NCBI RefSeq assembly: GCF_000317105.1
Contig: NC_019693.1
Location: 2,604,001 to 2,668,000, forward strand
DNA: 64,000 nt
Reading direction: 5' to 3'
From: Oscillatoria acuminata PCC 6304
Lineage (GTDB): Bacteria; Cyanobacteriota; Cyanobacteriia; Cyanobacteriales; Laspinemataceae
This document shows, one piece after another, positions 10,164 to 20,266 of this stretch. Within the stretch, counting starts at the first letter, position 1. Every line of letters starts with the position of its first letter. Under the pieces are notes generated by a model. That model did no database searches. It was not told the origin of the DNA and saw nothing but the letters and a program-made list of their open reading frames with translations. A program made the translations under genes and the position numbers.

Positions 10164-10424
10164 TCAAAACTCAAAACTCACCTCATCCAGAGTTTCCAGT
10201 AATAAATTCACCTGTTGCTGGCGTTGAGAGAGGAACGATTCGCACTGCCGCAAATACTCAACTGCCGCCGTGAATTGGTCGAAAACCTCAGCTAATTCCA
10301 GTTCCCCCGATTCGACTCGTTCAACGATCGCTTCAATTTGAGCCACCGTTGCCTCATAGTTCCAGTCTGGTTCCGGGGTAAAACCCTTGTTCTTAGAAAT
10401 CGACGCCCGCCCTGAATTGCTCAT
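10164..10424 (-). CDS. xseB: Exodeoxyribonuclease VII small subunit
   Basis: 86 aa. The pattern [29 protein letters not shown]...[12 protein letters not shown] is the two-helix hairpin of XseB, which assembles with XseA to degrade single-stranded DNA. The large-subunit gene xseA is not in the window. The frame extends upstream to 10487, but the family length (about 70-90 aa) favours the ATG at 10424. Confidence 0.85.
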   Translation of the reverse strand: MSNSGRASISKNKGFTPEPDWNYEATVAQIEAIVERVESGELELAEVFDQFTAAVEYLRQCESFLSQRQQQVNLLLETLDEVSFEF

Positions 10425-10755
10425 TTTCTGTTCGTCTGAAGGGACTCTTAATAAAATCTGTTTAATTTTAATAGATCCCTGGCTCAAGTGCGAGCAACGG
10501 GCAAATTTTATACCCGTTGTTGGTGAATTTTATCTCCAAAATGGGCAATTGTTTAGTTATATATACTCAAATTTACCCGTTAAATCGCAGATTTCTCCCG
10601 CTGAATTGAGATTTGATAATGCCTCTTGATTCTCGGGACCTCTTGACGATCCGGTTTGGGTAGGTTAGGCTGGAATTAAAAAATTTTATGCTATCTCTGC
10701 ATGGAATTAAACCATGAAATCAACAGAATTGGGCTGAAGCGAGAAAGTTATACAA
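10425..10755. other. Intergenic stretch with one hairpin
   Basis: An AACGGG...CCCGTT inverted repeat lies at 10496-10518; otherwise AT-rich sequence. It presumably holds the xseB promoter. No gene seen. Confidence 0.5.
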
Positions 10756-11271
10756 ATGGCACGAACTCTCCACCTAGAAATTAAGGAATCTTCAGAAGAA
10801 CTGAAACATCTTCTAGACAAGCAGACCAGTGTACAAATGAAAGAAAGACTGCAAGCGTTGTACTTGCTAAAAACCGGAACCCTTTCTACTTTGCAAGAGT
10901 TATCCTCCGTGCTGGTGAGAGATCCCTCAACAATTTATCGATGGTTTCAAAAGTACAAAAAAGAGGGATTAGAGGGATTACTCAAACCTTACAAAAGCCC
11001 AGGTAAAACCACGACCATTCCCTCCGCAGCGATGGGGAAATTAAAGCACTATTTAGAGCAGTATGATGGATTTACCAGTTATGGAGAGATTCAAACTTGG
11101 TTAAAAGAAGAATGTGGAGTTGACGTGAGTTATCATGTGGTTTATAGGGCAGTTTATCAGAAATTGAATGCCAAAATAAAAGGGTCTAAACCCCAAAAAA
11201 GAATTAAAAAAAAGAGTGGGATGGGAGAAGCCAGCCAGTTCACGGAAAAGTCACAGCTTTCCAACCTTTGA
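10756..11271 (+). pseudogene. IS630-type transposase fragment (helix-turn-helix half only)
   Basis: 171 aa. Residues about 25-75 (MKERLQALYLLKTGTLSTLQELSSVLVRD then TIYRWFQKYKKEGLEGLL) form the DNA-binding helix-turn-helix of IS630/Tc1-like transposases, followed by a second winged-helix part. The DDE catalytic half that should follow is absent and the frame ends in unrelated residues, so this is a remnant. It is not the same element as the intact IS630 copy at 30815. Confidence 0.7.
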
Positions 11272-11357
11272 GTCTTAATTTGAATGAATTTTGTACAAGA
11301 ACCGGACCTTAAACCTGATCATCAGGGAATCGGGTTTTGCCGAGTCAGACCTTGGGG

Positions 11358-11669
11358 CTATTTTTTAGCCAAGCATGAAGCGATCGCCCCTTCTAGGTCC
11401 GGTTGACTTAATTCTGTGATGATAAAGACTTCCTGCACCGTTTTTCCCTGTCTGGCAATCACCTTATATCCGCCCAAAATAGGAACCGATATTTTTAACT
11501 TCATCTGGGGACAGTGACCTTTGGCGCGACCAATCACCCCAGGAGTAATGGTTTGAATGCCGAGGCAACCCGTTAACTTTTCCAGGATGGCGATTAAACC
11601 AGGAATATGGGTGGAGTGATTCAGAACCAAGCGACCGCCAGAAGGTTTTCCCATAAGATGTTTACCCAA
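11358..11669 (-). CDS. DUF2103-like conserved cyanobacterial protein
   Basis: 103 aa (98 if the internal ATG at 11654 is used). GGRLVLNHSTHIPGLIAIL at the N terminus and a strand-rich remainder with TPGVIGRAKGHCPQMKLKIS match what I recall of the DUF2103 family, described as putatively metal-binding; the His and Cys residues would fit. Its role is unknown. No operon partner on this strand is close. Confidence 0.6.
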   Translation of the reverse strand: MGKHLMGKPSGGRLVLNHSTHIPGLIAILEKLTGCLGIQTITPGVIGRAKGHCPQMKLKISVPILGGYKVIARQGKTVQEVFIITELSQPDLEGAIASCLAKK

Positions 11670-11859
11670 TAAAATAGTGTTTTCAAAGATAGTGGGGAAC
11701 CAATCAGAGGCTGGTACAGCCTGGAAATCAGCTTGGATACCCTAGACGAGAAATTGCGCGTCTCTGCTTTCAGTATGCAACCTCCTGGTTCATCTTAAGG
11801 GTAAATAGTGAAACCCTCATCTTGAACCCTCAGATGGGACGCCTGATTCCTCAACGGGA

Positions 11860-12153
11860 TTAGGCTTTTTCTAAAGGAGCCATCGTCAATCCAGCGCGGC
11901 TGAGTTGCTGATGGTACAATTCCGCTTGCTCTAGTGGACCCACCCAGACCGTGGCTTGTCCTTCAAAGTGAACTTGATTGGTGAGTTCCCAAGCTAGATC
12001 GCTGGTCATGTTGGGAATGTACTTCATCAAGCAGGAGGAAACGTGCTGAAACGTATTAAAATCATCGTTAAGCACGATTACCTTATAATTCGGATACGGT
12101 TGTCGGGTAACTTGACCCACTTGGTCCGGCGCAATAGTCGGCGCTGTCGCCAT
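11860..12153 (-). CDS. clpS: ATP-dependent Clp protease adaptor ClpS
   Basis: 97 aa. NYKVIVLNDDFNTFQHVSSCL is the ClpS core; the ND pair and following residues bind the N-degron pocket and dock onto the ClpC/ClpA N domain. HFEGQATVWVG follows as in the family, which delivers N-end-rule substrates to ClpCP. The open frame reaches 12186; I prefer the ATG at 12153 from family length. Cyanobacteria often have two paralogues; which one this is cannot be told. Confidence 0.9.
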   Translation of the reverse strand: MATAPTIAPDQVGQVTRQPYPNYKVIVLNDDFNTFQHVSSCLMKYIPNMTSDLAWELTNQVHFEGQATVWVGPLEQAELYHQQLSRAGLTMAPLEKA

Positions 12154-12631
12154 TGAGCGAATCTTTTCTGAAAGTCCCCTAGTCATAGCCTTAGCCTTAC
12201 CGAATTAAGTTAACAATAATAATTGTGGGCAGTGATTCTGAGGTTAGTTTAACAAGGAACTGTCGGATCATCAATCCATTGAGTCGGAAGGGGCCAGAAA
12301 TTATCAAGGGCTGGGCTAATTTTTGGCGGATAAATCAGGTTAAGGGCCGATCGCCCCTCAACCCCCCAGAATCATTGCACTCATTTTAGGGAAACTGGGG
12401 ACTGTCTCGGATGTTCGGGAATGGCAACAAGCAGGGCGGTCCCCGCGTCCGGAGGTTCCGGTTTGGGAGGCGATCGCCCCTGCAACCGATTGAGCTTAAA
12501 AGCAAGAGCACCTCACCCTTAGATCCCGTAGTCACCCTGGATGAGGAACCCGACAGATTCTGCTCAGGGATTCATGGCTTTAAAAATAGAAAAAACCGAG
12601 GGTTTTTAAATAATTATCAGCTTAAATTAAA

Positions 12632-13696
12632 CTAACCAATAGGTTTTTTACCCATCAGAAGATAGGTCAACATTTCTCCTTTGCCTTTGACGGGAATCAG
12701 GCCCCGGTTTTCAAATAAAAAATCATTAACCAAACATTCATAAGTCGAAGTGGTCACTTGAATCCGGCCAGGAATGCCGTGAGATTCCATTCTTGAAGCC
12801 GTATTGACCGTATCCCCCCATAAGTCATAACTAAACTTTTTAGTGCCAATGACGCCAGCTTCCACCGGGCCGGTACTGATGCCAATCCGCATGGCGATCT
12901 TTTCCCCATGATTCGTTTTTAATTGGGTGGTGGCATCGATCATATCGAGAGCCATTTGCGCGATCGCCTGGGCATGGTCCGGCCTAGGCATAGGTAATCC
13001 CCCGACCACCATATAGGCATCTCCAATGGTTTTAATTTTTTCCAACTCATATTTATCCGCCAACTCATCAAACAACGAGAAAATATGGTTGAGAAACTCC
13101 ACCAATTCCGGGGGAGATAAATGAGAAGAAAGCTGGGAAAAGCCGACAATATCAGCAAAGAGAACCGTGACATCGGCAAAATTATCGGCGATCGTCCGTT
13201 CCCCGGCCTTCAGCCGTTCCGCAATTGGTTTGGGTAAAATATTCAGCAATAGCAGTTCAGATTTAGCCTGTTCATCTTGTAACTTTTGTAAAACCGCTTG
13301 TTCTTGGTCTCGTAGGCGTTTTTTCTCCAAAGAGGCACTAATCCGAGCTTTTAACAGGACCGGATTAAACGGTTTAGAGAGATAGTCTTCTGCACCCAAT
13401 TCAATACATTTGACCACACTATCAATATCATCCACAGCGGAAATCATAATCACCGGGATATGGCGTAGACTAGAATCGGCCTTAATTTCCTCTAAGACTT
13501 GATAGCCATTAAGATGGGGCATCATAATATCGAGCAGCACGAGGTCGAATGGCTCCGCTCGGATTAATTCGAGTGCCTTCAGTCCATCTTCTGCTATTTT
13601 GACGTGGTAGCCTTGCCGCTTCAAGCGGCGACAGAGGAGATCGCGGTTGGCTTCAACATCATCAACTACCAGCACCGAGGCTTGGTCAAGGTTCAT
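12632..13696 (-). CDS. Response regulator with class III adenylate/guanylate cyclase output
   Basis: 354 aa. Receiver domain (1-125): acidic pair VVDDVEAN, phospho-Asp in VLLDIMMP, switch residues MISA and SKPF. A linker coiled coil (125-165) leads to a class III cyclase (165-350) with metal-binding Asp in VTVLFADIVGFS and ...GDAYMVVGG, purine-selecting Lys in EKIKTIGD and Asp in YDLWGDTVN, and the transition-state Asn/Arg in VNTASRM. The Lys/Asp pair points to ATP, so cAMP synthesis controlled by phosphorylation. Sensor kinases nearby (14199) are candidates for the partner. Confidence 0.9.
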   Translation of the reverse strand: MNLDQASVLVVDDVEANRDLLCRRLKRQGYHVKIAEDGLKALELIRAEPFDLVLLDIMMPHLNGYQVLEEIKADSSLRHIPVIMISAVDDIDSVVKCIELGAEDYLSKPFNPVLLKARISASLEKKRLRDQEQAVLQKLQDEQAKSELLLLNILPKPIAERLKAGERTIADNFADVTVLFADIVGFSQLSSHLSPPELVEFLNHIFSLFDELADKYELEKIKTIGDAYMVVGGLPMPRPDHAQAIAQMALDMIDATTQLKTNHGEKIAMRIGISTGPVEAGVIGTKKFSYDLWGDTVNTASRMESHGIPGRIQVTTSTYECLVNDFLFENRGLIPVKGKGEMLTYLLMGKKPIG

Positions 13697-14198
13697 GGCA
13701 TCGACTCTTTAAAATCTAGCAGGCTCGAAATAGCAATCGGCAGGGGTTTAATGGGGTTAACCCGAATCGGAACAGGCGATCGCCTCTAGGAGACGATGGG
13801 GGTTCCGTTAGCCGTGGGATTCTGGAGATCCGGCAGGAGGTAAAACGGATGGATACCAAATCCGGGGGTCAAAGTTCTGTTTTGAGGTTAGCTTTTATTA
13901 TGGGCTTTGTCTGTGTCCCTGCACCCGAGTGGGTGTAGGGGTGTTCAGACCGAGCAGAACCCAATGGAGTATCACCAGAGTTGTGGGCGATCGCATTATG
14001 GCATTAATGTCCGCATATCAGGGTTTACTGAGATTGAGGGAGCAAATCAACGCCGGATGGTGTTTGCTCTCTCGCCGGGGTGCAAGGGATCCGGCGAAAT
14101 ACCGTTTAAAGATGGAAACTTCCTAGGATTCTACCTATTTCTTAGAGGTTCTATCCGACGGCCAGAGAATTTCCCACGAAAAATGCCTCCTTTGAGCA
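13697..14198. other. Intergenic region between cyclase and hybrid kinase
   Basis: About 500 bases with short frames but no recognisable protein. It should contain the promoter of the cyclase gene and the end of the kinase transcript. No clear hairpin terminator was found. Confidence 0.4.
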
Positions 14199-17100
14199 TT
14201 AAGGGAGAGGTGTAACTGTACCAGTCGGGACGCGGACCGTAAAAGTGGATCCCACTCCCACTTGACTGCTTACAGAGATTTCACCTCCCATCATCTCGCA
14301 GAATCGCTGAGAAATGGCTAATCCTAAACCCGTACCGCCATACTTGCGCGTCGTAGAAGGGTCCGCTTGGGTAAAGGCGTTAAAAATTTGATTCATTTGT
14401 TCGAGACTCATGCCAATCCCCGTATCTGTCACCCGAAAGATAATACAGGGAGATGGAGACCCCAGAGGGTCACCGTTGACAGGGGGGGGAGAATCCATCG
14501 GCATTGGGTCCCCAGACTCCCCGAGAGATGAATTCAAAGGGGTCTGAGGAATCCACATCAGGTCCCGAGAGACCTCAAAGGTAATGGTTCCCTGGATGGT
14601 GAATTTAGCGGCATTACTCAATAGGTTTAATAACACTTGTCGGATTTTTGTCAAGTCTGCATATAAGGTTCCGATATCAGGTGGACAGATTGATTCTAAT
14701 GTATTGTTATTTTTGGCAATCAGGGGTTTGGCGGTGGCGATGACATTATCCAGGAGGGTTTGGATCTCGAAGGTTTCTAAATAGAGTTCCATCTTACCCG
14801 CTTCGATTTTGGAAATGTCCAAAATATCGTTAATCAGGGCGAGTAAGTGTCTCCCGGCCACTTGGATTTTTTGTAAATCCGGGATTAATTCTTCAGACCC
14901 TAAATCTTCGGATTCTTCGAGGAGAATTTCGCTGTAGCCGATAATGGCATTGAGGGGGGTTCGCAGTTCGTGACTCATATTGGCAAGAAAGGCACTTTTA
15001 GCGCGGTTGGCAGCTTCTGCGGCGGCTTTGGCTTCTTGCAATTGCTGGGAGACTTTTTTGCGATCGCTGATATCGTTGAGGGTCCCACCAAGGCCAATCA
15101 TTGTCCCATCGGCAGAGAGTCTTAGCCTCGCATAAACATCCATCCAGCGACGATCGCCGGTCTTGGTCAGATAACACACCTCATGGCGGCAATAGTCAGT
15201 CTGCCCCTGGACTAATTTTTGGAATCTTTGTTGAATCTCCGGGTGATCGTCGGGATTAATATAGTTTATAAACGGCGTCCCGAGACTTTCTTCGATACTG
15301 TATCCTGAGATTTCGGTCCAAGCTGGGTTGAGGAAAGTCCAGCATCCATTGGAATCAGTTTGAAAAATAACTTCTTGAACCGTATTTACCACGGACCGAT
15401 ATTTTTCTTCACTTTCTTGAAGAGAGGCGATTAATTGCAGTTTTTCCGCTTCCGACCGCTTGCGTGCGGTAATATCTCGAACGATCGCCAGAGCTTCCTT
15501 ATCTCCACTCGCCACCACCCGGCTTTCATAACTATAGACCTCTTCATTAATTTTTAAGTCATATTCAAAAATTTCAATTTCATGAGTCGCTAAAGTTTTT
15601 TCCAATGCCTTAAGACAATTGGCAACCACTTCCTCGGATAATAAATCACTTAATTTTTTTCCTAAAAATTGGCCAGTTAAGTTGCCAAAATCGATGCCTT
15701 TGACAGGTTTAAAGTCCAGAATGGTTTGTTTGCGATCAAAGCGAAACATTAAATCCGGCATAGCATTGAGCAAGGCGCGATTTTTGGCTTCGCTTTTGCT
15801 CAATAAGGACATGGCGTGTAACATTTGAAATTCGGAGCGCTTGCGATCGCTAACGTCCTGCACCGAACCCAACACCTGTTTCCTCAGTTCTTCCCCTTCA
15901 TGCCCAACGGTGCGGGCCGAATCGCGCAACCAACAAATCTCACCGGCTTTGGTAAAAATTCGGTATTCCAAGACTGCACCATTTTCCCCGAGCATTTCTC
16001 GCTCAAATTGCCGAAATTTGGGCAAATCCTCGGGATGAATTACTTGATGCCAGCCGCCTTTTTGATTGATTTCTTCTCGGGTATAGCCGGTGATCCGTTT
16101 AAACGAGTCAGTGACCCATTCGGCGATCGGTTCACCCTCTTCATTAAAGGTCATGGAATAGACAAAATCCGAAGCCAGTTCAGAAATAGTTCGATAGCGG
16201 GCTTCACTCTGACGCAACGCTTCTACGGATTTAGTCCGTTCGGTGATATCGCTTAGGTAACCTTCTAGGGCAAATAATTCTCCAGTGACCGAAAAAATCC
16301 CTCGCCCTTGTTCCCAAATCCATTTAGTTTCTCCAGTTCGAGTGATGATTCGGTAAGCGCATTCAAAGGGCTGTTGGTTTTGTAAACAGGATTGGACCTT
16401 TTTCCACAGTTTTTCTTGATCGTCAGGATGGATGATTTGGGAAAAAGAAATCCGGCGATTTCTGATGATATCTTCGGGATTATATCCGGTTAAAGCGACA
16501 CATCCATCGCTGACAAATTCCATTGTCCAGTCTCGTTCATTTTTACAGCGATAAACCATGCCGGGAAGGTTGCTCATCAGGGTGGCTAGGGTGCGTTGAT
16601 TTTCAGTCACCGTGGCGATCAACAATTTTTCCAGGTCTTGGGATCGCTTGCGATCGCTAATGTCTCGCACCGCTGCCACCCGGACTCCTTCCCTCGAATT
16701 TAAAATATCTTTGCCCTGAATTTCTACGACCAAAATCGTGCCATCTTTTTTTAAAAGCTCTACTTCATAAGGGGTTTCATCCCCTAGGGTAATCATTTCT
16801 AAAGCGATTTGTTTAGAATTGGGGGTTAAAAAATTAAAGGCATTGTTGCCAATCAACTCTTCTTCCGAGTAGCCGATCATTTTCACCAGGGCTTGATTGA
16901 CATCGATAATTTTTCCTCGGATATGAATGATGATGCCTTCAAAGGTGGCTTCGGAGAGTCGGCGCAATCGGGCTTCGCTATCGCGTAAAGCGGTTTCAGT
17001 TTGCACCTGCTGAGTAATTTCACAAACTAAGGCAGCGACTCCGATGAGTTCACTGGACGGATTGAGTAGAGGAAGGATATTCCATTCACAAGTTAGGGTT

Positions 17101-17729
17101 CTGCCGTCTTGGGTGCAATTTTCTAACTGCCAACGCTGTTTAGAGGGGTGAGTTAAGAACTGATTCCAGTGGTTTTGGGAATCAGGACGGGCATTTTCGG
17201 GGATGATTAGGGTGAGTAAAGGGTTGGCGATCGCTTCGCTAGAGTGATAGCCAAACAGCATTTCGGCAGTGGAATTCCAGGTTTGAATCTCACCGTTGAG
17301 GTTTAATTCAATGACAGCGACTGGGAGATGATTCAGGTAAAGTGCCAGTTGGTCGGCGGTGGGGGTCCCGAGGGAGGGGATGCCAAAGCCATTGCCTGTC
17401 CCTGGACTGAGGAGCAAAGGCGAGGGATCAGTGGTTTTCTGGGCTATTTTTACTTGTCCCAAGGTCCACCCCATGCAGCCGAAAAATAGGGGGTTGAGGT
17501 CTAGGATCCAGTGGAGTGGATTGGTAGCATGGACCTGGGCGATCGCCCCTAAAGACCAGTCCAACTCTCGCATCAGGATATCCAGAATCCATCCACCCAC
17601 GGCGATCGTGCAACCCAAGAGGATTCCCACCAGGGTGTAAGTTTGAATCATCCCCCCCCGCTGATTTTCGGGGTTAGAGTTCCCCTCGGGATTAGGCTTC
17701 AAATTCTGGGCCGATAAATTAATAGGCAT
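14199..17729 (-). CDS. Membrane-anchored multi-PAS sensor histidine kinase
   Basis: 1176 aa. Two hydrophobic segments near residues 28-50 and 75-92 anchor the protein. Then come about six PAS/PAC units (roughly 128-245, 252-370, 385-500, 515-635, 645-760, 775-890), several ending in the PAC signature DISDRK. HisKA follows with FLANMSHELRTPLNAIIGYS (about 915), then HATPase (1025-1170) with LLSNAAKFT, DTGIGM and YGGTGLGLAISQRF. There is no C-terminal receiver, so phosphate must go to a separate regulator; the lone receiver at 18375 is the nearest and on the same strand upstream. No transmitter residues appear to be missing. Confidence 0.9.
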   Translation of the reverse strand: MPINLSAQNLKPNPEGNSNPENQRGGMIQTYTLVGILLGCTIAVGGWILDILMRELDWSLGAIAQVHATNPLHWILDLNPLFFGCMGWTLGQVKIAQKTTDPSPLLLSPGTGNGFGIPSLGTPTADQLALYLNHLPVAVIELNLNGEIQTWNSTAEMLFGYHSSEAIANPLLTLIIPENARPDSQNHWNQFLTHPSKQRWQLENCTQDGRTLTCEWNILPLLNPSSELIGVAALVCEITQQVQTETALRDSEARLRRLSEATFEGIIIHIRGKIIDVNQALVKMIGYSEEELIGNNAFNFLTPNSKQIALEMITLGDETPYEVELLKKDGTILVVEIQGKDILNSREGVRVAAVRDISDRKRSQDLEKLLIATVTENQRTLATLMSNLPGMVYRCKNERDWTMEFVSDGCVALTGYNPEDIIRNRRISFSQIIHPDDQEKLWKKVQSCLQNQQPFECAYRIITRTGETKWIWEQGRGIFSVTGELFALEGYLSDITERTKSVEALRQSEARYRTISELASDFVYSMTFNEEGEPIAEWVTDSFKRITGYTREEINQKGGWHQVIHPEDLPKFRQFEREMLGENGAVLEYRIFTKAGEICWLRDSARTVGHEGEELRKQVLGSVQDVSDRKRSEFQMLHAMSLLSKSEAKNRALLNAMPDLMFRFDRKQTILDFKPVKGIDFGNLTGQFLGKKLSDLLSEEVVANCLKALEKTLATHEIEIFEYDLKINEEVYSYESRVVASGDKEALAIVRDITARKRSEAEKLQLIASLQESEEKYRSVVNTVQEVIFQTDSNGCWTFLNPAWTEISGYSIEESLGTPFINYINPDDHPEIQQRFQKLVQGQTDYCRHEVCYLTKTGDRRWMDVYARLRLSADGTMIGLGGTLNDISDRKKVSQQLQEAKAAAEAANRAKSAFLANMSHELRTPLNAIIGYSEILLEESEDLGSEELIPDLQKIQVAGRHLLALINDILDISKIEAGKMELYLETFEIQTLLDNVIATAKPLIAKNNNTLESICPPDIGTLYADLTKIRQVLLNLLSNAAKFTIQGTITFEVSRDLMWIPQTPLNSSLGESGDPMPMDSPPPVNGDPLGSPSPCIIFRVTDTGIGMSLEQMNQIFNAFTQADPSTTRKYGGTGLGLAISQRFCEMMGGEISVSSQVGVGSTFTVRVPTGTVTPLP

Positions 17730-18374
17730 CTTGCATGAGATCTCTTTGGCTAAGAGGGTGGGTTTGACTTGAACTGTCCTGCTTTAGAGTTCCTGTCTTG
17801 TCATCAACGGGATATTATTATCCACTGCTGTCCTAACCGCTATTTTTGATTCCCGATACTAGACGATCTTCAAAAAGTGAAGTGCTGACTTAAATTTTAG
17901 CCAATCGGCGGCAGTTAAATTCCATTCCTGATCACAAAAATTTTTGCCCAAACCGGCAGGTACTTGGCGTCATTGATTTATCTTTTTTCTCTGCTTGGTT
18001 CTCTGTGCATTTCACAAATCACGGATATTCACGAAGATTAGGGTTGAGATTAACCAAAAAATCAGGAAATAACCCAGACTGGCCGAGGGTCAGGAATGAG
18101 CGGGAAAAATCGAGGTTTTACGGAGGAGGGCGGCTGCCCTTTTATTCAGATCTCCTGATTTTAAGATAGACCCAGAAACCCCCTCCATTAAAAATCACCA
18201 ATTCGCATCTGGAGAACTCGGAATATTTAAAAATATTACTCAAAAACTTCTGTGGACTGATAGAAATTCCATTCATTGCTGTTCAAGCGTGAAGAAATTG
18301 ACCCCGTGGCGATCGCACCCCTTAAATTTTCCTCATCCATTCTCCCCATTCAGCATCTGAGTGCAAGAAGCATC
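17730..18374. other. 645-bp intergenic region
   Basis: AT-rich, with no open frame that looks coding. It separates the lone receiver gene from the kinase gene on the same strand and is long for an operon gap, so the kinase probably has its own promoter here. Confidence 0.4.
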
Positions 18375-18752
18375 CTAAACCGTCGGTTGCTTGGAAATAT
18401 GTAACTGAATTTTTTCCAACAACCGAGGAAACTCCACGGGTTTGGTGTCATAATCATCGCATCCTGCCGCCAGACATTTCTCGCGATCGCCAGACATTGC
18501 ATGAGCAGTTAATGCAATAATCGGGATCCATTGAGTATCCGGTGCCGCTTTAATCCGTCGGGTTGCTTCCCACCCATCCAGTACCGGCAAACTCATATCC
18601 ATCAAAATCAAGTCAGGTGTTTCGGCATGAGCCATTGTGACGCCTTGTCCGCCATCGACGGCTACGATGACCTCATAGCCCCGACGCTTCAGACGACGCA
18701 ATAGCATATCCCGATTCATCTCATTATCTTCTACCAACAGGATCTTATGCAT
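18375..18752 (-). CDS. Single-domain response regulator
   Basis: 125 aa, only a receiver: acidic residues in LLVEDNEMNRDML, phospho-Asp in LILMDMSLPVLDGWEA, Thr in IIALTAHAM and Lys in DYDTKPVEF. It lacks an output domain (CheY/DivK-like), so it acts by protein contact or phosphorelay. The DMSLPVLDGWEATR pattern is typical of receivers paired with hybrid PAS kinases, which fits its position upstream of the kinase at 14199-17729. Confidence 0.92.
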   Translation of the reverse strand: MHKILLVEDNEMNRDMLLRRLKRRGYEVIVAVDGGQGVTMAHAETPDLILMDMSLPVLDGWEATRRIKAAPDTQWIPIIALTAHAMSGDREKCLAAGCDDYDTKPVEFPRLLEKIQLHISKQPTV

Positions 18753-19247
18753 TGCTTTCGGGTTCCCTTTGCTCCCCTTACTGTATGCCTTCCTTAAGGC
18801 TTTGTACCATAACGCTCATTTCCGCGCATCGATTTTATTATTGCCGAGTTTCCACGCCCAGGTTGCTGGAAGACCCGAATGGCTTAAAATCTGAGCGGGG
18901 TCAGTTTGAATGCCCGGTTTGGCATTTCGCGTCTTGTTCTGTTCTCTCCCTGGCGATCGGTCCTGAGAATTCGGACATAGATCTCCCGCCAGAGGACCCA
19001 TTTTCTATAAATTTACAAATCTATCTCTCTCTGCAACAATATTGCCTTAGCTTGTTTTGCACTCACAACGATCCACTCCTCCTCCAATGCCTTTCTTAAT
19101 TTACTTTACTCGATCGCCACTCTTCCACAAGCCACAGAACCGAACTGACTCAACGGTTCGATGAGAGGACCACCGCCAGAACCCGCGAAGTCCTTCGGAC
19201 CGGAATTCTCCCCTACCCCTCCTCTCGATCCCCAGATCCATCGATCT
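18753..19247. other. Divergent intergenic region
   Basis: Lies between the lone receiver (minus) and the ABC ATPase (plus). The frames seen are low-complexity and unsupported. It presumably contains both promoters; no confident hexamers were identified. Confidence 0.4.
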
Positions 19248-20030
19248 ATGTCCTTACCAAACCCCCCTATTAACGATTCAGTTGTAGAATTTTGGGATGT
19301 CACCTTTCGGGTGAATCAGCGAAATTTAGTCTCTAATTTGAATTTTAAAGTCAACCGTGGTGAAGCCTTAGTGCTGATCGGACGTAGTGGCAGCGGCAAA
19401 AGTACCACGATCGCTCTGATGGACGCCCTACTAATTCCGACCAATGGCGAGGTCCTCGTTGAGGGCAAACCCACCACTCAATGGGACCCGATTCAGTTAC
19501 GGCGACGGATGGGCTATGTCATTCAAGATATTGGTTTATTTCCCCATTTCACTGTGGCTAAAAATGTAAGTCTCGTCCCGTCACTTCAGGGGTGGGACCG
19601 CGATCGCATCCAGAATCGCGTCACCGAACTCCTCGAACTCGTCGGGTTAGAACCGCAACATTTCCTCAACCGCTATCCTCACCAACTTTCCGGGGGTCAA
19701 CGTCAGCGCGTCGGCGTCGCCCGTGCATTAGCGGCGGATCCCCCCGTCTTGCTCATGGATGAACCCTTTGGGGCCTTGGACCCCATTACCCGTCTGGAAC
19801 TCCAACGGGAATTTAAACACCTGCAACAGCAACTCGGCAAAACCGTAATATTTGTCACCCATGACATTCACGAAGCCTTGCGCTTGGCAACCCGCATCGG
19901 CTTGATGCAGGATGGCAAACTGGTCATGTTAGGCACTCCCACGGAATTTTTAAACTCCGAACATCCCGAAGCTCAAGCCTTTATCCGCTGCCTCCCCACT
20001 CCCACCTTCGATGGAACTGCTGAGTCTTAG
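19248..20030 (+). CDS. Osmoprotectant/glycine betaine ABC transporter ATP-binding protein
   Basis: 260 aa. Walker A GRSGSGKST, Q loop GYVIQDIGLFPH, signature LSGGQRQRVGVARAL, Walker B VLLMDEPFGALD and switch His in IFVTHDIHEAL give a complete nucleotide-binding domain of the OpuCA/ProV/OsmV type. No CBS domains follow, unlike longer OpuCA proteins. It energises uptake with the permease (20267) and binding protein (20896). The frame is open to 19161, but the ATG at 19248 gives the normal family N terminus. Confidence 0.87.
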   Translation: MSLPNPPINDSVVEFWDVTFRVNQRNLVSNLNFKVNRGEALVLIGRSGSGKSTTIALMDALLIPTNGEVLVEGKPTTQWDPIQLRRRMGYVIQDIGLFPHFTVAKNVSLVPSLQGWDRDRIQNRVTELLELVGLEPQHFLNRYPHQLSGGQRQRVGVARALAADPPVLLMDEPFGALDPITRLELQREFKHLQQQLGKTVIFVTHDIHEALRLATRIGLMQDGKLVMLGTPTEFLNSEHPEAQAFIRCLPTPTFDGTAES

Positions 20031-20266
20031 CAGTTCCCGGGGACAAGAAACCGGGTTTCTTGACAAAATCTTGGCTATGGAATCGCAAATCTTGGGCAGA
20101 AACCCGGTTTCTCAGCTATTGCGCTATCAATCCTAGGACTTACGCAATTTATAACATAGACCCCTGAATGACTGGCGAGAAAGCGAATCGCAGCTACATT
20201 TAGGGTTTGTCCTTCCGAAATGCGTCAGTCCTGAATCCACCCTCGTTAACTCTATCAGCCTGAATA
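20031..20266. repeat. Palindromic repeat inside the ABC operon
   Basis: Two related copies of GAAACCGGGTTTCT (about 20049 and, inverted in form, 20099-20114) form hairpins between the ATPase and permease genes. Such palindromes are dispersed in cyanobacterial genomes. The 236-bp gap contrasts with the 4-bp overlap between the next two genes. Confidence 0.55.

Noticed and set aside
10756-11271. Transcription regulator from its helix-turn-helix
   Set aside because: The pattern and following linker match IS630 transposases; it is better explained as a truncated transposase.
12411-12635. 74-codon frame downstream of clpS
   Set aside because: Low-complexity, basic and without ribosome site or family resemblance; probably not coding.
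13907-14215. 102-codon plus-strand frame after the cyclase
   Set aside because: No recognisable features and overlaps the kinase end antisense.
18752-19099. 115-codon frame antisense and upstream of the lone receiver
   Set aside because: Cys/Ser/Leu-rich nonsense composition, no ribosome site.
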